From Acidimicrobiia bacterium (lineage in GTDB: Bacteria; Actinomycetota; Acidimicrobiia; Acidimicrobiales; SZUA-35): a stretch of 39,318 nucleotides of DNA. The DNA lies in the NCBI GenBank assembly GCA_003231975.1, contig QIKW01000166.1, positions 1-39,318 on the forward strand, in the 5' to 3' direction. Both the position numbers and the translations under genes were made by a program. This document shows positions 24,084-32,666 of this stretch, piece after piece. The notes under the pieces were generated by a model. That model did no database searches and was not told the DNA's origin. It saw nothing but the letters and a program-made list of their open reading frames with translations. Each line of letters opens with the position of its first letter. Within the stretch, counting starts at the first letter, position 1.

Positions 24084-26165
24084 TCACAGGGTGGCTGTCG
24101 CGGGGCCGGGTTTTCCAACCAGGATCAGCTGCTGCACGGCACGAGTCATCGCCACATACAGAAGACGCAGCCCGTTTGCTTCGCTGGCAATGCCCTCTGG
24201 ATCAACCACCACAACGGCATCGAACTCCAACCCTTTGGCCTCAGCTGGCCCCAGCAACGCAACCGCTTTGGCACCCGGCAACAGCCCGCCGCTGTTACCA
24301 ACGAGGGTCAGCTCAAACCCTGCTTCGCCAAGGCCATCAAACAACAGAGCCTGGTGTTGCTTCATTGCGATCACCGCAGTTGAGCGGGCAGACCGGGCAA
24401 ACATCCCAAGTGCGGTGGCAACCGCGGCCACCATCAGATCGGCATCGGCTCCCAAGCCGTCGGGCCAGACCCACTCGGGCGGCACTCCGCCCGGTCGCAC
24501 TGAAACCGCGGGAGTCACAGATGGGGCGGCCTCGGGCAGCAGCCGGTTGGCAACATCCAGAATCGCAGCGGGCACTCGGTAGCCAACAGTTAGCTCGGTC
24601 AGGCTTGCCTGCTGCTCTCCTGCAAGATGGCGGCCTGCCTCGGCCCAGGTGGTCATTGCGCCAGGGGCGGTTGCCTGGGCCAGGTCGCCAAGCACGGTCA
24701 TGCTGTGGCGCACAGAGCGCCTGCCCAACATTCGCAGGGCCATGGCGGTGTGATCCTGCGCCTCATCAACCACCACATGGCCATAGGTGGCCTTCACTCC
24801 GCCTGCCAGGCTGGTTGCCTCGTCGATAAGTGGTAGATCTGCGGCCGACCACTGCTGGTCTCCCGCTTTCTTTGCGTTCTTCTGGTGCAGTAGGGCCTGC
24901 TCGCCCTCGGTCAGAAGGCCCTGGGCGGCGCCTGCTCGCCGAGAGCGGGAGCCAAGCAACTCACGTATCACCACCGGAGGCGAGAAGAGAGGCCACATCC
25001 GGTCGAAGTCTTTCTTGAAGGCCGGGTCGGATCGAATGGCAGCAACAAAGGCAGGCTGGTTGCCGGGGTCGACCCCGGGCCTTGACTGATAGGCCAGCCA
25101 AGCCTCTCGCAACAGAATCGTGCGAAACACTTCGCGGCCAGCGTTAAACGGAACCGACCTTTCCAAGGCCCTCGCCTGGAACGCGGCCACTTCAGCAGCC
25201 GAAAAACGCACAACGCTGAGTCCGGAACGAAGCTCTAGGCCGTCGGGCAGCGGCCGAATTCGCCCGGTCATCAGATTCCGAATCACTTGGGCCATCCTGG
25301 CGTCGCCCTTCAGCGCAACAAGTTCGACAAGCTCATCTTTGCGAACCGGGTAGCGAGCAGACAGCAAACCAACGAGGGTTGTCTGGATCACAGACGTTTC
25401 ACCAAGCGATGGCAGCACCTCGCTGACATATCGCAAGAACACCGGGTTCGGGCCAACAACCAAAACCTTGCTCTCGAAGAAGTAGTCGCGATGCTGAAAC
25501 AGCAGGAAGGCAGCCCGGTGAAGGCCAACGGCGGTCTTGCCGGTGCCTGGCCCGCCCTGCACAACAAGAAGCTCCTCTAGCGGAGCGCGAATTATCAGGT
25601 CCTGCTCTGTCGCAATGGTGGAAACAATGTCTCGCATCGTGCCGGTGCGAGAGCGGTCGAGCTCGGCCAGCAGGGGATCTGGCAGGCCTCCCGCTCCCCC
25701 GGCTTCGGGATCGGTGAGATCTTCGTCGAATACCGCTTCAAGCTGTGGGCCCTCACTGCTGAAGCGACGTCGCCGTTCCAACCCACAGGGGTCAACCGCC
25801 GTTGCCCGATAGAACGCGGCAGACACCGGTGCCCGCCAGTCAACAACAACCGGGTCTCCCTTGGCGTCTTCAACGTGACGCCTGCCTACATACCACTGTT
25901 GGCCGCTGTCGCTCGGTCGTGTGGGTTCCTCGTCGATACGTCCGAAACACAACGGCCCGCTCCCAACATCAAGCAGCGCCCGCCGTTGTGACAACTTCGC
26001 CTCTACCACTCTGGCATCGGCGGTGTTCTCGTCTCGGACAGCCCTGGCGGCAACCTCCTGTACCGACTCGGTGCGCTCTTTCATCTGTTCAAGGCAGGTA
26101 TGGGCGCGGTCCAGTTGCTGCTGGTCTCGACGAAATTCGTCATCAGCTAACTCGGTGCCCGACAT
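24084..26165 (-). CDS. HelD-like superfamily 1 helicase/ATPase
   Basis: About 693 residues. The N-terminal 60 residues form a charged antiparallel coiled coil, as in the arm that HelD pushes into the RNA polymerase secondary channel. WYVGRRHVEDAKGDPVVVDW followed by RAPVSAAFYRAT is a HelD hallmark. The UvrD-like motifs are VQGGPGTGKTAVGLHRAAF (Walker A), VVVDEAQDHTAM (Walker B), GDLAQATAPGAM and VAMTRAVQQL. HelD proteins remove stalled RNA polymerase from DNA, and some actinobacterial ones protect against rifampicin. That role here is inference. ATG 26165 follows TAGGGT by 10 nt. It converges with parE. Confidence 0.83.
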   Translation of the reverse strand: MSGTELADDEFRRDQQQLDRAHTCLEQMKERTESVQEVAARAVRDENTADARVVEAKLSQRRALLDVGSGPLCFGRIDEEPTRPSDSGQQWYVGRRHVEDAKGDPVVVDWRAPVSAAFYRATAVDPCGLERRRRFSSEGPQLEAVFDEDLTDPEAGGAGGLPDPLLAELDRSRTGTMRDIVSTIATEQDLIIRAPLEELLVVQGGPGTGKTAVGLHRAAFLLFQHRDYFFESKVLVVGPNPVFLRYVSEVLPSLGETSVIQTTLVGLLSARYPVRKDELVELVALKGDARMAQVIRNLMTGRIRPLPDGLELRSGLSVVRFSAAEVAAFQARALERSVPFNAGREVFRTILLREAWLAYQSRPGVDPGNQPAFVAAIRSDPAFKKDFDRMWPLFSPPVVIRELLGSRSRRAGAAQGLLTEGEQALLHQKNAKKAGDQQWSAADLPLIDEATSLAGGVKATYGHVVVDEAQDHTAMALRMLGRRSVRHSMTVLGDLAQATAPGAMTTWAEAGRHLAGEQQASLTELTVGYRVPAAILDVANRLLPEAAPSVTPAVSVRPGGVPPEWVWPDGLGADADLMVAAVATALGMFARSARSTAVIAMKQHQALLFDGLGEAGFELTLVGNSGGLLPGAKAVALLGPAEAKGLEFDAVVVVDPEGIASEANGLRLLYVAMTRAVQQLILVGKPGPATATL

Positions 26166-26209
26166 AGGGCGCAACACCCTACAGACTCAGCCGCTGGGCC
26201 AGGCTGGAA

Positions 26210-27244
26210 TCAGTTAGGGGCCCAGTCAACTCGCGGCTGCGAGGTTGAGCGCCGGACCATCAGCATCGCCGAGGCCCACAGCGCGAACCCCAGGCTGTTC
26301 GCCAACCCAGCAACCACCTGTTTGGCGTAGAAGGCGCCTGCGTTTCTGCCAAGGAGATCGGGTGCCGCTATGTCTCCCGTTCCAGAAATCTGGGGGGTTC
26401 CGGCGGCCCAATCAAACGGGGCGGCAAGGATGGCGGCCACAAACTGCATGGCAGCAACCAACGTTATGAGCAGGATCATGCGGCCAAACAGCGCCCAGAA
26501 CAGCCCCTTTGTGAGGCGCACGCTGACCCGTGCGCTGTTGCCCGGCTGAGCCAGCGCAGCATGGGAGGCAGCCAGGGAACATCTAACCCACATCAGAACG
26601 AAGAACCCAATGAGGCCAAGCAGGAACAGCGGCCCGGCGACAGGGACAGCCAAGCTGAGCGCCGACGTAAGGAATATGGCAACAAACGCAACGCCAAGAA
26701 GAAACAGCGTGACACCAACAAGGCGTGGTGCTCTGGCCAACCCGACGCGAAGCGACTGACTCCACGTTGCAGGCTCTTCTGCCAATCCCGCGGCAACGTG
26801 GTTGGTTGCTGCCGCGAACACCAGAATCTGAGCCAAGACCGAAACCAACACCGCCAGCCCAAGTTGCCAACCGGCTGCCGGAGTGAAACCTTCAATTCCG
26901 GTGAACAGGCCTTGGCTGTTCCTTTGCAGCACCAGGTCCTGCACCGCCGAGCGCAGAAGCGTTGCGCTAACGGCCGCCGCAGGCAGGCTGATCACAACTA
27001 TCACCGCAAAGATCTCGCCGAAACCAGCGGTGAGAGCCCGGATGGACTGACCAATCCAATCTCCAACCGAGCCAAGCCCTCCGACAACGGGAGGCGGGGC
27101 GCTGCCAGGGGGTGGGGGCACACCGGGCGGTGGCGGAGATCCGTCGAACGTTGGCGGCCCGGGCATTGGCGGCCCAGACGTTGGCGGGCCGCCAAACGGG
27201 GCTGGGCCTGGTCTGGGAGGTGGTGGCGGGGGGACGTCGGTCAC
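26210..27244 (-). CDS. Proline-rich N-terminal, polytopic membrane protein
   Basis: A 344-residue protein. The first 55 residues are mostly proline and glycine (PPPPPPRPGPAPFGG and similar). The remainder has about six hydrophobic helices (for example FAVIVVISLPAAAVSATLL, LGLAVLVSVLAQILVFAAAT and AGPLFLLGLIGFFVLMWVRC). The layout resembles the membrane domain of glycerophosphodiester phosphodiesterase-like or YciC-like proteins, with no catalytic domain. Its function is unknown. The GTG start at 27244 follows CATGAT by 6 nt. It sits 19 bp after the EEP-family gene and 44 bp before helD, so the three are probably co-expressed. Confidence 0.7.
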   Translation of the reverse strand: MTDVPPPPPPRPGPAPFGGPPTSGPPMPGPPTFDGSPPPPGVPPPPGSAPPPVVGGLGSVGDWIGQSIRALTAGFGEIFAVIVVISLPAAAVSATLLRSAVQDLVLQRNSQGLFTGIEGFTPAAGWQLGLAVLVSVLAQILVFAAATNHVAAGLAEEPATWSQSLRVGLARAPRLVGVTLFLLGVAFVAIFLTSALSLAVPVAGPLFLLGLIGFFVLMWVRCSLAASHAALAQPGNSARVSVRLTKGLFWALFGRMILLITLVAAMQFVAAILAAPFDWAAGTPQISGTGDIAAPDLLGRNAGAFYAKQVVAGLANSLGFALWASAMLMVRRSTSQPRVDWAPN

Positions 27245-27263
27245 GTTGGGATCATGTGCACGG

Positions 27264-28124
27264 TCAGCTTGAGGGGCGTCGCTGGTCTAACAGAACAACA
27301 ACGCCGTAGTGATCTGAGGGTACGACAGAATCGCCAGAACTAGTGGCGCGGGGTTCGGTCCCGAACAGCCGGGCCTCAAGCGCGTTTCCTGTTGGCTTGA
27401 CCCTGGGCCACGCAACCAGAACGTGGTCCAGCCTGCGGCGGGGCCATTCAGCGTCTGGGCTGTTGGGGTTTGAACGCGTCCACGTGTGCCCGGGGCCCTC
27501 CCCAACTGCCGCCCAGGAATCGGTGAACACCAGACCTGGCACATATGGGTCGGCCAACCCGGTGAGCCGCCGGATCTCATCAGTCTCTGCTGTGGCGTTG
27601 AGATCTCCGGCCAGAACCACTGGCACCATGCCATTAGGGAGGTCGGCCGCCGCCTGAGCTCTCAGTTCAGCCGCCTTCTTCACGATGGCTTCCAGCTGCT
27701 CTTCTCGCAGCGCGCTGGCGGTGTACCTCCAGTCCAGATGAGTGGATATCACCCACCACGGCTGGGCCGACTGCGACACGTCGATCTTGGCAAACAGGGC
27801 AGACCTGAAGCCAGTGTCTGCTCCTCCAGTAGGCAGATCAAGGGTGAATGATTCGAGGATGGGCCAGCGAGACAGCAGGGCGTTGCCAAAACGATGAGCG
27901 GACCCGTCAGAGGATCGGGTGCGGGCCATGTGGAAGCCGGTGGCCGCCGCCAGGTTCTCGGCTTGGTCCTGGCCGTCGGGCTCAGACCAGACTTCCTGGA
28001 GGCAGCAAACGTCTGAGTCAACGGCCAACAGCTCGGCGATAACTGGCCCTTGCCTGGCTTCCCACGGCCCGAACTGCCACCAGAGATTCCACGTCGAGAT
28101 GCGCACAGACACCGATGGTCCCAC
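27264..28124 (-). CDS. Endonuclease/exonuclease/phosphatase (EEP) family hydrolase
   Basis: About 286 residues. The Mg-dependent phosphoesterase motifs are STWNLWW (Asn), CCLQEVW (Glu), STHLDW (His), VLAGDLNATAETDE (Asp and Asn) and PSDHYGVVVLL (Asp-His), in the usual order. The family includes DNA repair nucleases and lipid phosphatases; the motifs do not separate them, and no signal peptide is seen. Three in-frame GTG codons (28124, 28112, 28106) are candidate starts; 28124 follows CATTGT by 9 nt. It is divergent from the ferrochelatase gene, with only 22 bp between starts. Confidence 0.8.
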   Translation of the reverse strand: MGPSVSVRISTWNLWWQFGPWEARQGPVIAELLAVDSDVCCLQEVWSEPDGQDQAENLAAATGFHMARTRSSDGSAHRFGNALLSRWPILESFTLDLPTGGADTGFRSALFAKIDVSQSAQPWWVISTHLDWRYTASALREEQLEAIVKKAAELRAQAAADLPNGMVPVVLAGDLNATAETDEIRRLTGLADPYVPGLVFTDSWAAVGEGPGHTWTRSNPNSPDAEWPRRRLDHVLVAWPRVKPTGNALEARLFGTEPRATSSGDSVVPSDHYGVVVLLDQRRPSS

Positions 28125-28132
28125 AAGTTGGG

Positions 28133-28138
28133 CACAAT
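28133..28138 (+). promoter_or_regulatory. -10 element of the ferrochelatase gene; same bases serve the divergent gene
   Basis: CACAAT ends 8 nt before the ATG at 28147. Its complement is part of the CATTGT hexamer upstream of the divergent EEP gene, so the two leaderless promoters share nearly the same base pairs. Confidence 0.4.
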
Positions 28139-28146
28139 GCGAGTCG

Positions 28147-29178
28147 ATGACCGAATTCGATGCGGTGCTCGTGCTCTCCTTCGGCGGTCCTGAAGGCCCA
28201 GACGACGTGCTTCCGTTCCTGCACAATGTGGTTCGGGGCCGCAACGTTCCGCCGGAACGTCTAGCTCAGGTGGCAAGTCAGTATGAGCTGTTTGACGGCG
28301 TGTCTCCCATTAACCAGCAGAATCGGGACCTGATCCAGGCGTTGATCGAAGAGTTGCGGGGGGCCTCAATTGAGCTGCCGGTCTATTGGGGCAACAGGAA
28401 CTGGCATCCGTTTCTAAGTGCCACGGTTCAGCAGATGACAAACGACGGTGTTCGGTCGGCCCTGGTGTTTGTTACATCCGCTTTCGGTTCATACTCAGGC
28501 TGCGGCCAGTATCTGGACGACCTTGAGGCAGCTTCGGTCAAGGCAATCGGCGACCCGCCCAGTTTCCAGAAGCTGCGGCTCTTCTACAACCACCCGGGGT
28601 TCATCGAGCCAACCGCGGCCAACGTTCGCTCGGCTGTGGCCGAGCACCTGACCGAGAATGGCACTGACCGAGGCAAGGCCCGTTCGCTACGCGTGGTCTT
28701 TACCGCCCATTCGATCCCAATCTCTATGGCGGGCAACTGCCAGTATCAGCAACAGTTGGAAGAGGCTGCCCGGTTGGTGGCCAGCGGCGCAGGCATTGAC
28801 GACAGCTGGGATTTGGTGTTTCAGAGCCGCAGCGGCCCCCCAGGGGTTGCCTGGCTGGAGCCAGACATATCAGACCATCTCAGAGCCTTGGCCGCCGACG
28901 GGCTTACCGGCGTTGTTGTGGCCCCGCTTGGCTTCATCAGCGATCACATGGAGGTAATTTTCGACCTGGACACCGTGGCGGCCCGAACCGCAAGCGAGGT
29001 GGGGCTTCGAATGACCAGAGCGCGGACCGTCGGCACTGATCCCAGATTTGTGGCGATGATCCGAGAATTGATCGAGGAGCAGCTGCTGGCCGCCCCGAAA
29101 CTTTGGCTGGGCCCCGACGGGCCCTGGCCCGACCGCTGCCCCGAAGGTCACTGTCGACCAACCAGAAGGCAGCCCTAA
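28147..29178 (+). CDS. cpfC: Coproporphyrin/protoporphyrin ferrochelatase
   Basis: A 343-residue ferrochelatase inserting Fe(II) into a porphyrin late in haem synthesis. Catalytic His188 is in FTAHSIP and Glu269 in PLGFISDHMEV. Other typical motifs are LVLSFGGPEGPDDVLPFL and YWGNRNWHPF. Actinobacteria use the coproporphyrin-dependent pathway, so coproporphyrin III is the likely substrate. Cys119 (SGCGQY), Cys331 and Cys336 sit where mycobacterial enzymes bind a [2Fe-2S] cluster; a fourth ligand is not certain. The start at 28147 is preferred because the longer frame to 27919 runs antisense through the EEP gene. The stop overlaps the convergent kinase gene. Confidence 0.9.
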   Translation: MTEFDAVLVLSFGGPEGPDDVLPFLHNVVRGRNVPPERLAQVASQYELFDGVSPINQQNRDLIQALIEELRGASIELPVYWGNRNWHPFLSATVQQMTNDGVRSALVFVTSAFGSYSGCGQYLDDLEAASVKAIGDPPSFQKLRLFYNHPGFIEPTAANVRSAVAEHLTENGTDRGKARSLRVVFTAHSIPISMAGNCQYQQQLEEAARLVASGAGIDDSWDLVFQSRSGPPGVAWLEPDISDHLRALAADGLTGVVVAPLGFISDHMEVIFDLDTVAARTASEVGLRMTRARTVGTDPRFVAMIRELIEEQLLAAPKLWLGPDGPWPDRCPEGHCRPTRRQP

Positions 29179-30734
29179 AGGCCGAAACGAGATTGACCCT
29201 GCTTGGCCCGCCAGGCTTCTATTTCTTCGCCCATCGCGGTTGACGGGGGGCCGGAAACGAACGGCCAAAGCTCTTCGGCGATTCGGCGCCAGTTGGCGCT
29301 TGTTTCCAGCTGGGCGAACAGGCCGACAAGGCCGAGGGTGATCCGCTGGAGCACCACAAACGACGGCGGCACATTCAGCATCTTCATCAACTCTCCGTGC
29401 TGGCCGCTGCTGTTGAACAGCTGGGCCACCCCCATTGCCGCATACTCGTGGTCGATGGTTATTAGCTCGTCTTTGAGGACGTAACGATAGAAGAAGTTGA
29501 AGTACTGCTCTATCTGATGATCGGTGAACGGAGCGCCCTGTGGCAGAATCCCAGCTTCTTCCACCACCCGGCGAAACGCTCCGTTGTCTCGCTTGATGAC
29601 CATTGCCACCATGAGGTCTTCAAAGAGTTTGGTTTCAGCCTGATTGAACCGCTTGACCAGACCGAAATCCAGGAAGGTGACTTTGCCGCCCGGATTGAAA
29701 AGGTAGTTGCCAGGATGGGGGTCGCCGTTGAACGCATGCAGCCGGTAGATGGAGCCGAACGAAAAACGGAAGAGGGTTTCGGCGGCAAGGTCTCGCTCGG
29801 CCTGCTCCCACTTCAAAACCTCGCTGAAGCGGGCCCCAGTTGCTAGTTCGGTGGTGAGGACTCGCCCGGTTGAAAATTGGTCAACCACATCTGGCACGGT
29901 GATGAACGGGTGGCGGTGAAAGAAACGGGAGAAGTAACGCTGGCTGCGGGCCTCGGCCACATAGTCCAGTTCTTCGGCCAGGCGCTGCTTGACTTCGGCA
30001 ACCACAGGCTCGGCTTCCAGGCCGGGAAAGCGCGAGGCAAGCATTCCGAACAGCCAGTCTGCGTTGCGCAGATCGGCCCCAACTGCCTCGCCAACTCCGG
30101 GATACTGAACCTTCACCGCAACCGCCCGGTCATCAAAGGTGATGGCCCGATGCACCTGGCCAATTGAGGCCGACGCAATTGGCACAGGGTCCCACTGGGC
30201 GAACAGTGCGTCTGGGGGTTTGCCAAGCTCTCGCTCGATCTGTTCGCCAGCCAGACTGGCACTCATTGGCGGCGCATCCTGTTGCAGGGTTGCCAGGGTG
30301 GCTCGGACATGGTCTGGCAGGCCGGTGTCTACGTAGCTGGCCATCTGGCCAATCTTCATCAACGCGCCCTTCATGTTGCCAAGCTCTTTGACCACGTCTT
30401 CCGCAGTGCGGATCTGGAATTCGGTGTCGAGGCTCTCACGACGCTGGGCCGACGCAAAGGTGCGGCGGGCCTGGTGGATTGTGTAGCGGCCGCCGCTTTT
30501 GGCCCCCAGCTTCGCCAGGCGAAGGTTGCGAACAGCTTGGCTGCCGCCGGCAACGGGCTTGTTGCCGTCGTTCTTGGAGAACCGGCGCGAAAGGGCAGAG
30601 ACCAGCCCGCCAAGCACTGTTGCTCCTAGGAGGCCGGAGAGGAATTTGGATCCGCTATGAGGCACCTTCAGAATGCTACGAGCGGCCGATGACAATGCAA
30701 GACGGTTAAGGGTCACTTCCGCCGCGGCCTGCAC
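29175..30734 (-). CDS. ABC1/UbiB-like (ADCK) atypical kinase
   Basis: A 519-residue protein of the ABC1 family. MKIGQMASYVDTGLPDHV has the KxGQ motif that replaces the usual kinase elements. IASASIGQVHRA is the alanine-rich nucleotide loop, AVKVQYPG holds the ATP-binding lysine, FNGDPHPGNYLF is the catalytic loop and LDFGLVKRF the metal-binding motif. A hydrophobic stretch lies at about 32-50. Family members support quinone or lipid metabolism through ATPase activity; the target here is unknown. It begins 5 bp after the aminotransferase gene and shares its transcript. Its stop overlaps the ferrochelatase stop by 4 bp. Confidence 0.87.
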   Translation of the reverse strand: MQAAAEVTLNRLALSSAARSILKVPHSGSKFLSGLLGATVLGGLVSALSRRFSKNDGNKPVAGGSQAVRNLRLAKLGAKSGGRYTIHQARRTFASAQRRESLDTEFQIRTAEDVVKELGNMKGALMKIGQMASYVDTGLPDHVRATLATLQQDAPPMSASLAGEQIERELGKPPDALFAQWDPVPIASASIGQVHRAITFDDRAVAVKVQYPGVGEAVGADLRNADWLFGMLASRFPGLEAEPVVAEVKQRLAEELDYVAEARSQRYFSRFFHRHPFITVPDVVDQFSTGRVLTTELATGARFSEVLKWEQAERDLAAETLFRFSFGSIYRLHAFNGDPHPGNYLFNPGGKVTFLDFGLVKRFNQAETKLFEDLMVAMVIKRDNGAFRRVVEEAGILPQGAPFTDHQIEQYFNFFYRYVLKDELITIDHEYAAMGVAQLFNSSGQHGELMKMLNVPPSFVVLQRITLGLVGLFAQLETSANWRRIAEELWPFVSGPPSTAMGEEIEAWRAKQGQSRFGL

Positions 30735-30739
30735 TGCAC

Positions 30740-31879
30740 TTAGGCTTCGGCGAGCACATCCTTGAGAGCGCCAACGCAGTACTCAACGTTCTTGGCCGAT
30801 GACGTGTGGCCCATCAAGCCGATTCGCCACACCTTGCCTGCCAGGGCGCCGAGGCCGGATCCAATCTCGAGGTTGAACTGTTCAAGCAGTTTGGACCGGA
30901 CCGCGGCCTCGTCAACTCCGTCGGGAACAGTTACCGAGTTGAGCTGAGGCAGGCGGGCGGCCTCTGGCACGACGAAGCCAAGCCCAAGCTCGTTCATTCC
31001 TTCCGCCAGCGCCTCGTGATTTGTTTGGTGGCGGGCCCAAGCGCTCTGAAGGCCCTCTTCGGCCAGGATCACCAGCGCTTCGTGAAGGCCATAAAGAGCG
31101 TTGATTGGAGCTGTGTGATGGTAGGACCGGACGCCGTCGCCACCCCAATATCCCATCACCAGATTCAGATCCATGAACCAGCTCTGCACATCTGTTTCTC
31201 TTGATTTGATCCGCTCAACCGCAGCGTCGCTAAAACTGACCGGTGAGAGGCCGGGGGGTGCCGACAGGCATTTCTGAGAGCCGGAATAGACGGCGTCGAT
31301 TTCCCATTCGTCAACCAACAGCGGCGTTCCCCCAAGCGAAGTGACGGCGTCGACAATTGCCAGGCAGCCGTGCTGGTGAGCCAGGGCCACCAACGCCTGC
31401 GCGTCGGACTGGGCCCCCGTTGAGGTTTCGGCGTGCACAAATGCCACTGTCGTGGCCTGCGGGTTCGCCACAAGGGCGGCTTCCAGCTTGTTTGGGTCAA
31501 CCGGCTGGCCCCATTCGTCTTCAATCAGAACAGCGGTGGCCCCGCAGCGTTCAACGTTGGCCTTCATCCGGCCGCCGAACACGCCGTTCTGGCAAACAAC
31601 GACGGTGTCTCCTGGCTGCACCAGATTCACAAAACAGGTTTCCATGCCTGCTGATCCGGGGCCCGAAACTGGGATGGTCAGGTTGTTCTCGGTCTGGAAG
31701 GCGTACTGCAAAAGCCCCTTGATCTCGTCCATCAACACAACGAACTGAGGGTCAAGATGGCCAATGGTTGGCCGACCGATGGCGTCAAGCACTCGTTGGG
31801 AAACGTTCGACGGCCCGGGGCCCATCAACGTGCGGAGGGGCGGGGCGAACGACTGAGCCTGCGGAGGGTCGACCTTCAT
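30740..31879 (-). CDS. Alanine-glyoxylate/serine-pyruvate-type aminotransferase
   Basis: A 379-residue class V PLP enzyme. MGPGPSNVSQRVLDAI and IGHLDPQF are the opening motifs, VSGPGSAGMETCFVNL binds the phosphate, AIVDAVTSLGG provides Asp177 and SGSQKCLSAPPGLSP carries the Schiff-base Lys203. WRIGLMGHTS near the end is also characteristic. It transfers amino groups to glyoxylate or pyruvate and probably links serine, glycine and glyoxylate metabolism. TAGCCT ends 7 nt before the ATG. It follows the oxygenase gene by 24 bp and precedes the ABC1 kinase gene by 5 bp. Confidence 0.87.
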   Translation of the reverse strand: MKVDPPQAQSFAPPLRTLMGPGPSNVSQRVLDAIGRPTIGHLDPQFVVLMDEIKGLLQYAFQTENNLTIPVSGPGSAGMETCFVNLVQPGDTVVVCQNGVFGGRMKANVERCGATAVLIEDEWGQPVDPNKLEAALVANPQATTVAFVHAETSTGAQSDAQALVALAHQHGCLAIVDAVTSLGGTPLLVDEWEIDAVYSGSQKCLSAPPGLSPVSFSDAAVERIKSRETDVQSWFMDLNLVMGYWGGDGVRSYHHTAPINALYGLHEALVILAEEGLQSAWARHQTNHEALAEGMNELGLGFVVPEAARLPQLNSVTVPDGVDEAAVRSKLLEQFNLEIGSGLGALAGKVWRIGLMGHTSSAKNVEYCVGALKDVLAEA

Positions 31880-31903
31880 AGCGACGAGGCTAAGGGGCGC
31901 TGG

Positions 31904-32566
31904 TCAGTTTGGAATGACCGCCACGATGTGGACCCGGTGATCGAACCCGCCGTTCATTGCCATGTGATAGCCGCGGGTGTCGGTGAAGTAGACCGACCCG
32001 TCGGCGGGCAGGTGGGTTACGTGGTGGTTGATCACAAACAGGGAGCCTGGGTTGGAAACGATCGGCACGTGGATGCGGGGCTCTGGATCCCGGTGCCAAG
32101 AGTTGCAGTTGTAAAGACTCTTTGACGACAAGCGCATCCGACCAATGGGAACACGCTTGGTCAACTCGTTGTGGACGTGGGCAAAGTAGGTGTCGGCATA
32201 GTCGGGGATGAACTCGGTAAACGACGCCTCGTCGACTAAGTCTTCCCGCGGCTCTTCCACGTAACGCTCATCGGCCCGCAGCCAGTGACGGCCAGACAGG
32301 TCGTTGTCGGTCGCCCCTTCTGTGCCGGGCCGTCGGGTCAGTGGGATCACTCCAAAACCGGCTTCGATGTCGCCAGCCATATCGGTGCGTTCCATCACGT
32401 CGTTAAGAGCCAGCCGAAGCTCGTCGCTGTCGAACCGGAGGCCCAACTTCTTGAGGCCGGGGCCCTCAACGAAGGTGGCGACGGAGTCTGTGACGACGTC
32501 TTCGGCTAGCCATTTAGACAGATTGGCCTGGTCTGACTGGAACAGTACTTCGCTGGTATCGATCAT
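31904..32566 (-). CDS. Aspartyl/asparaginyl beta-hydroxylase-like 2-oxoglutarate oxygenase
   Basis: A 220-residue protein. The Fe(II) site reads H158-x-D160 in NSWHRDPEPRIHVPI and H201 in DTRGYHMAMNGG, with R211 (DHRVHIVAV) as the likely 2-oxoglutarate anchor, in the order seen in aspartyl/asparaginyl beta-hydroxylases. The first 140 residues are unlike other families I recognise and may bind the substrate. A strong Shine-Dalgarno sequence (GAGGTGA) precedes the ATG, and CATAAT (32609-32614) is a plausible -10. Substrate unknown: a protein side chain or a small amino acid, perhaps linked to the downstream aminotransferase. Confidence 0.75.
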   Translation of the reverse strand: MIDTSEVLFQSDQANLSKWLAEDVVTDSVATFVEGPGLKKLGLRFDSDELRLALNDVMERTDMAGDIEAGFGVIPLTRRPGTEGATDNDLSGRHWLRADERYVEEPREDLVDEASFTEFIPDYADTYFAHVHNELTKRVPIGRMRLSSKSLYNCNSWHRDPEPRIHVPIVSNPGSLFVINHHVTHLPADGSVYFTDTRGYHMAMNGGFDHRVHIVAVIPN

Positions 32567-32653
32567 GATTCACCTCACAAGTTGGCTTCACCTTTTGTTT
32601 GCGTCAGCATTATGGACGATCCGGGCGGGGAATGGGAGTCGAATTGACAGCGC

Positions 32654-32659
32654 TACCGT
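32654..32659 (+). promoter_or_regulatory. -10 element of the HELVH metalloprotein-gpgS operon
   Basis: TACCGT ends 7 nt before the GTG at 32667, in the region divergent from the oxygenase gene. It supports a leaderless start at GTG rather than the ATG three bases later. Confidence 0.4.
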
Positions 32660-32666
32660 TCAGCCG

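Noticed and set aside
26187-26205. Short CAGCC/GGCTG hairpin between helD and the membrane protein gene
   Set aside because: A 5-bp stem is expected by chance in GC-rich DNA, and there is no U-tract.
27919-28146. N-terminal extension of the ferrochelatase by 76 codons
   Set aside because: It lies antisense over the EEP gene, and the ATG at 28147 matches the family start.
32304-32666. N-terminal extension of the HELVH protein
   Set aside because: It is antisense to the 2-oxoglutarate oxygenase gene, and a leaderless GTG at 32667 fits better.
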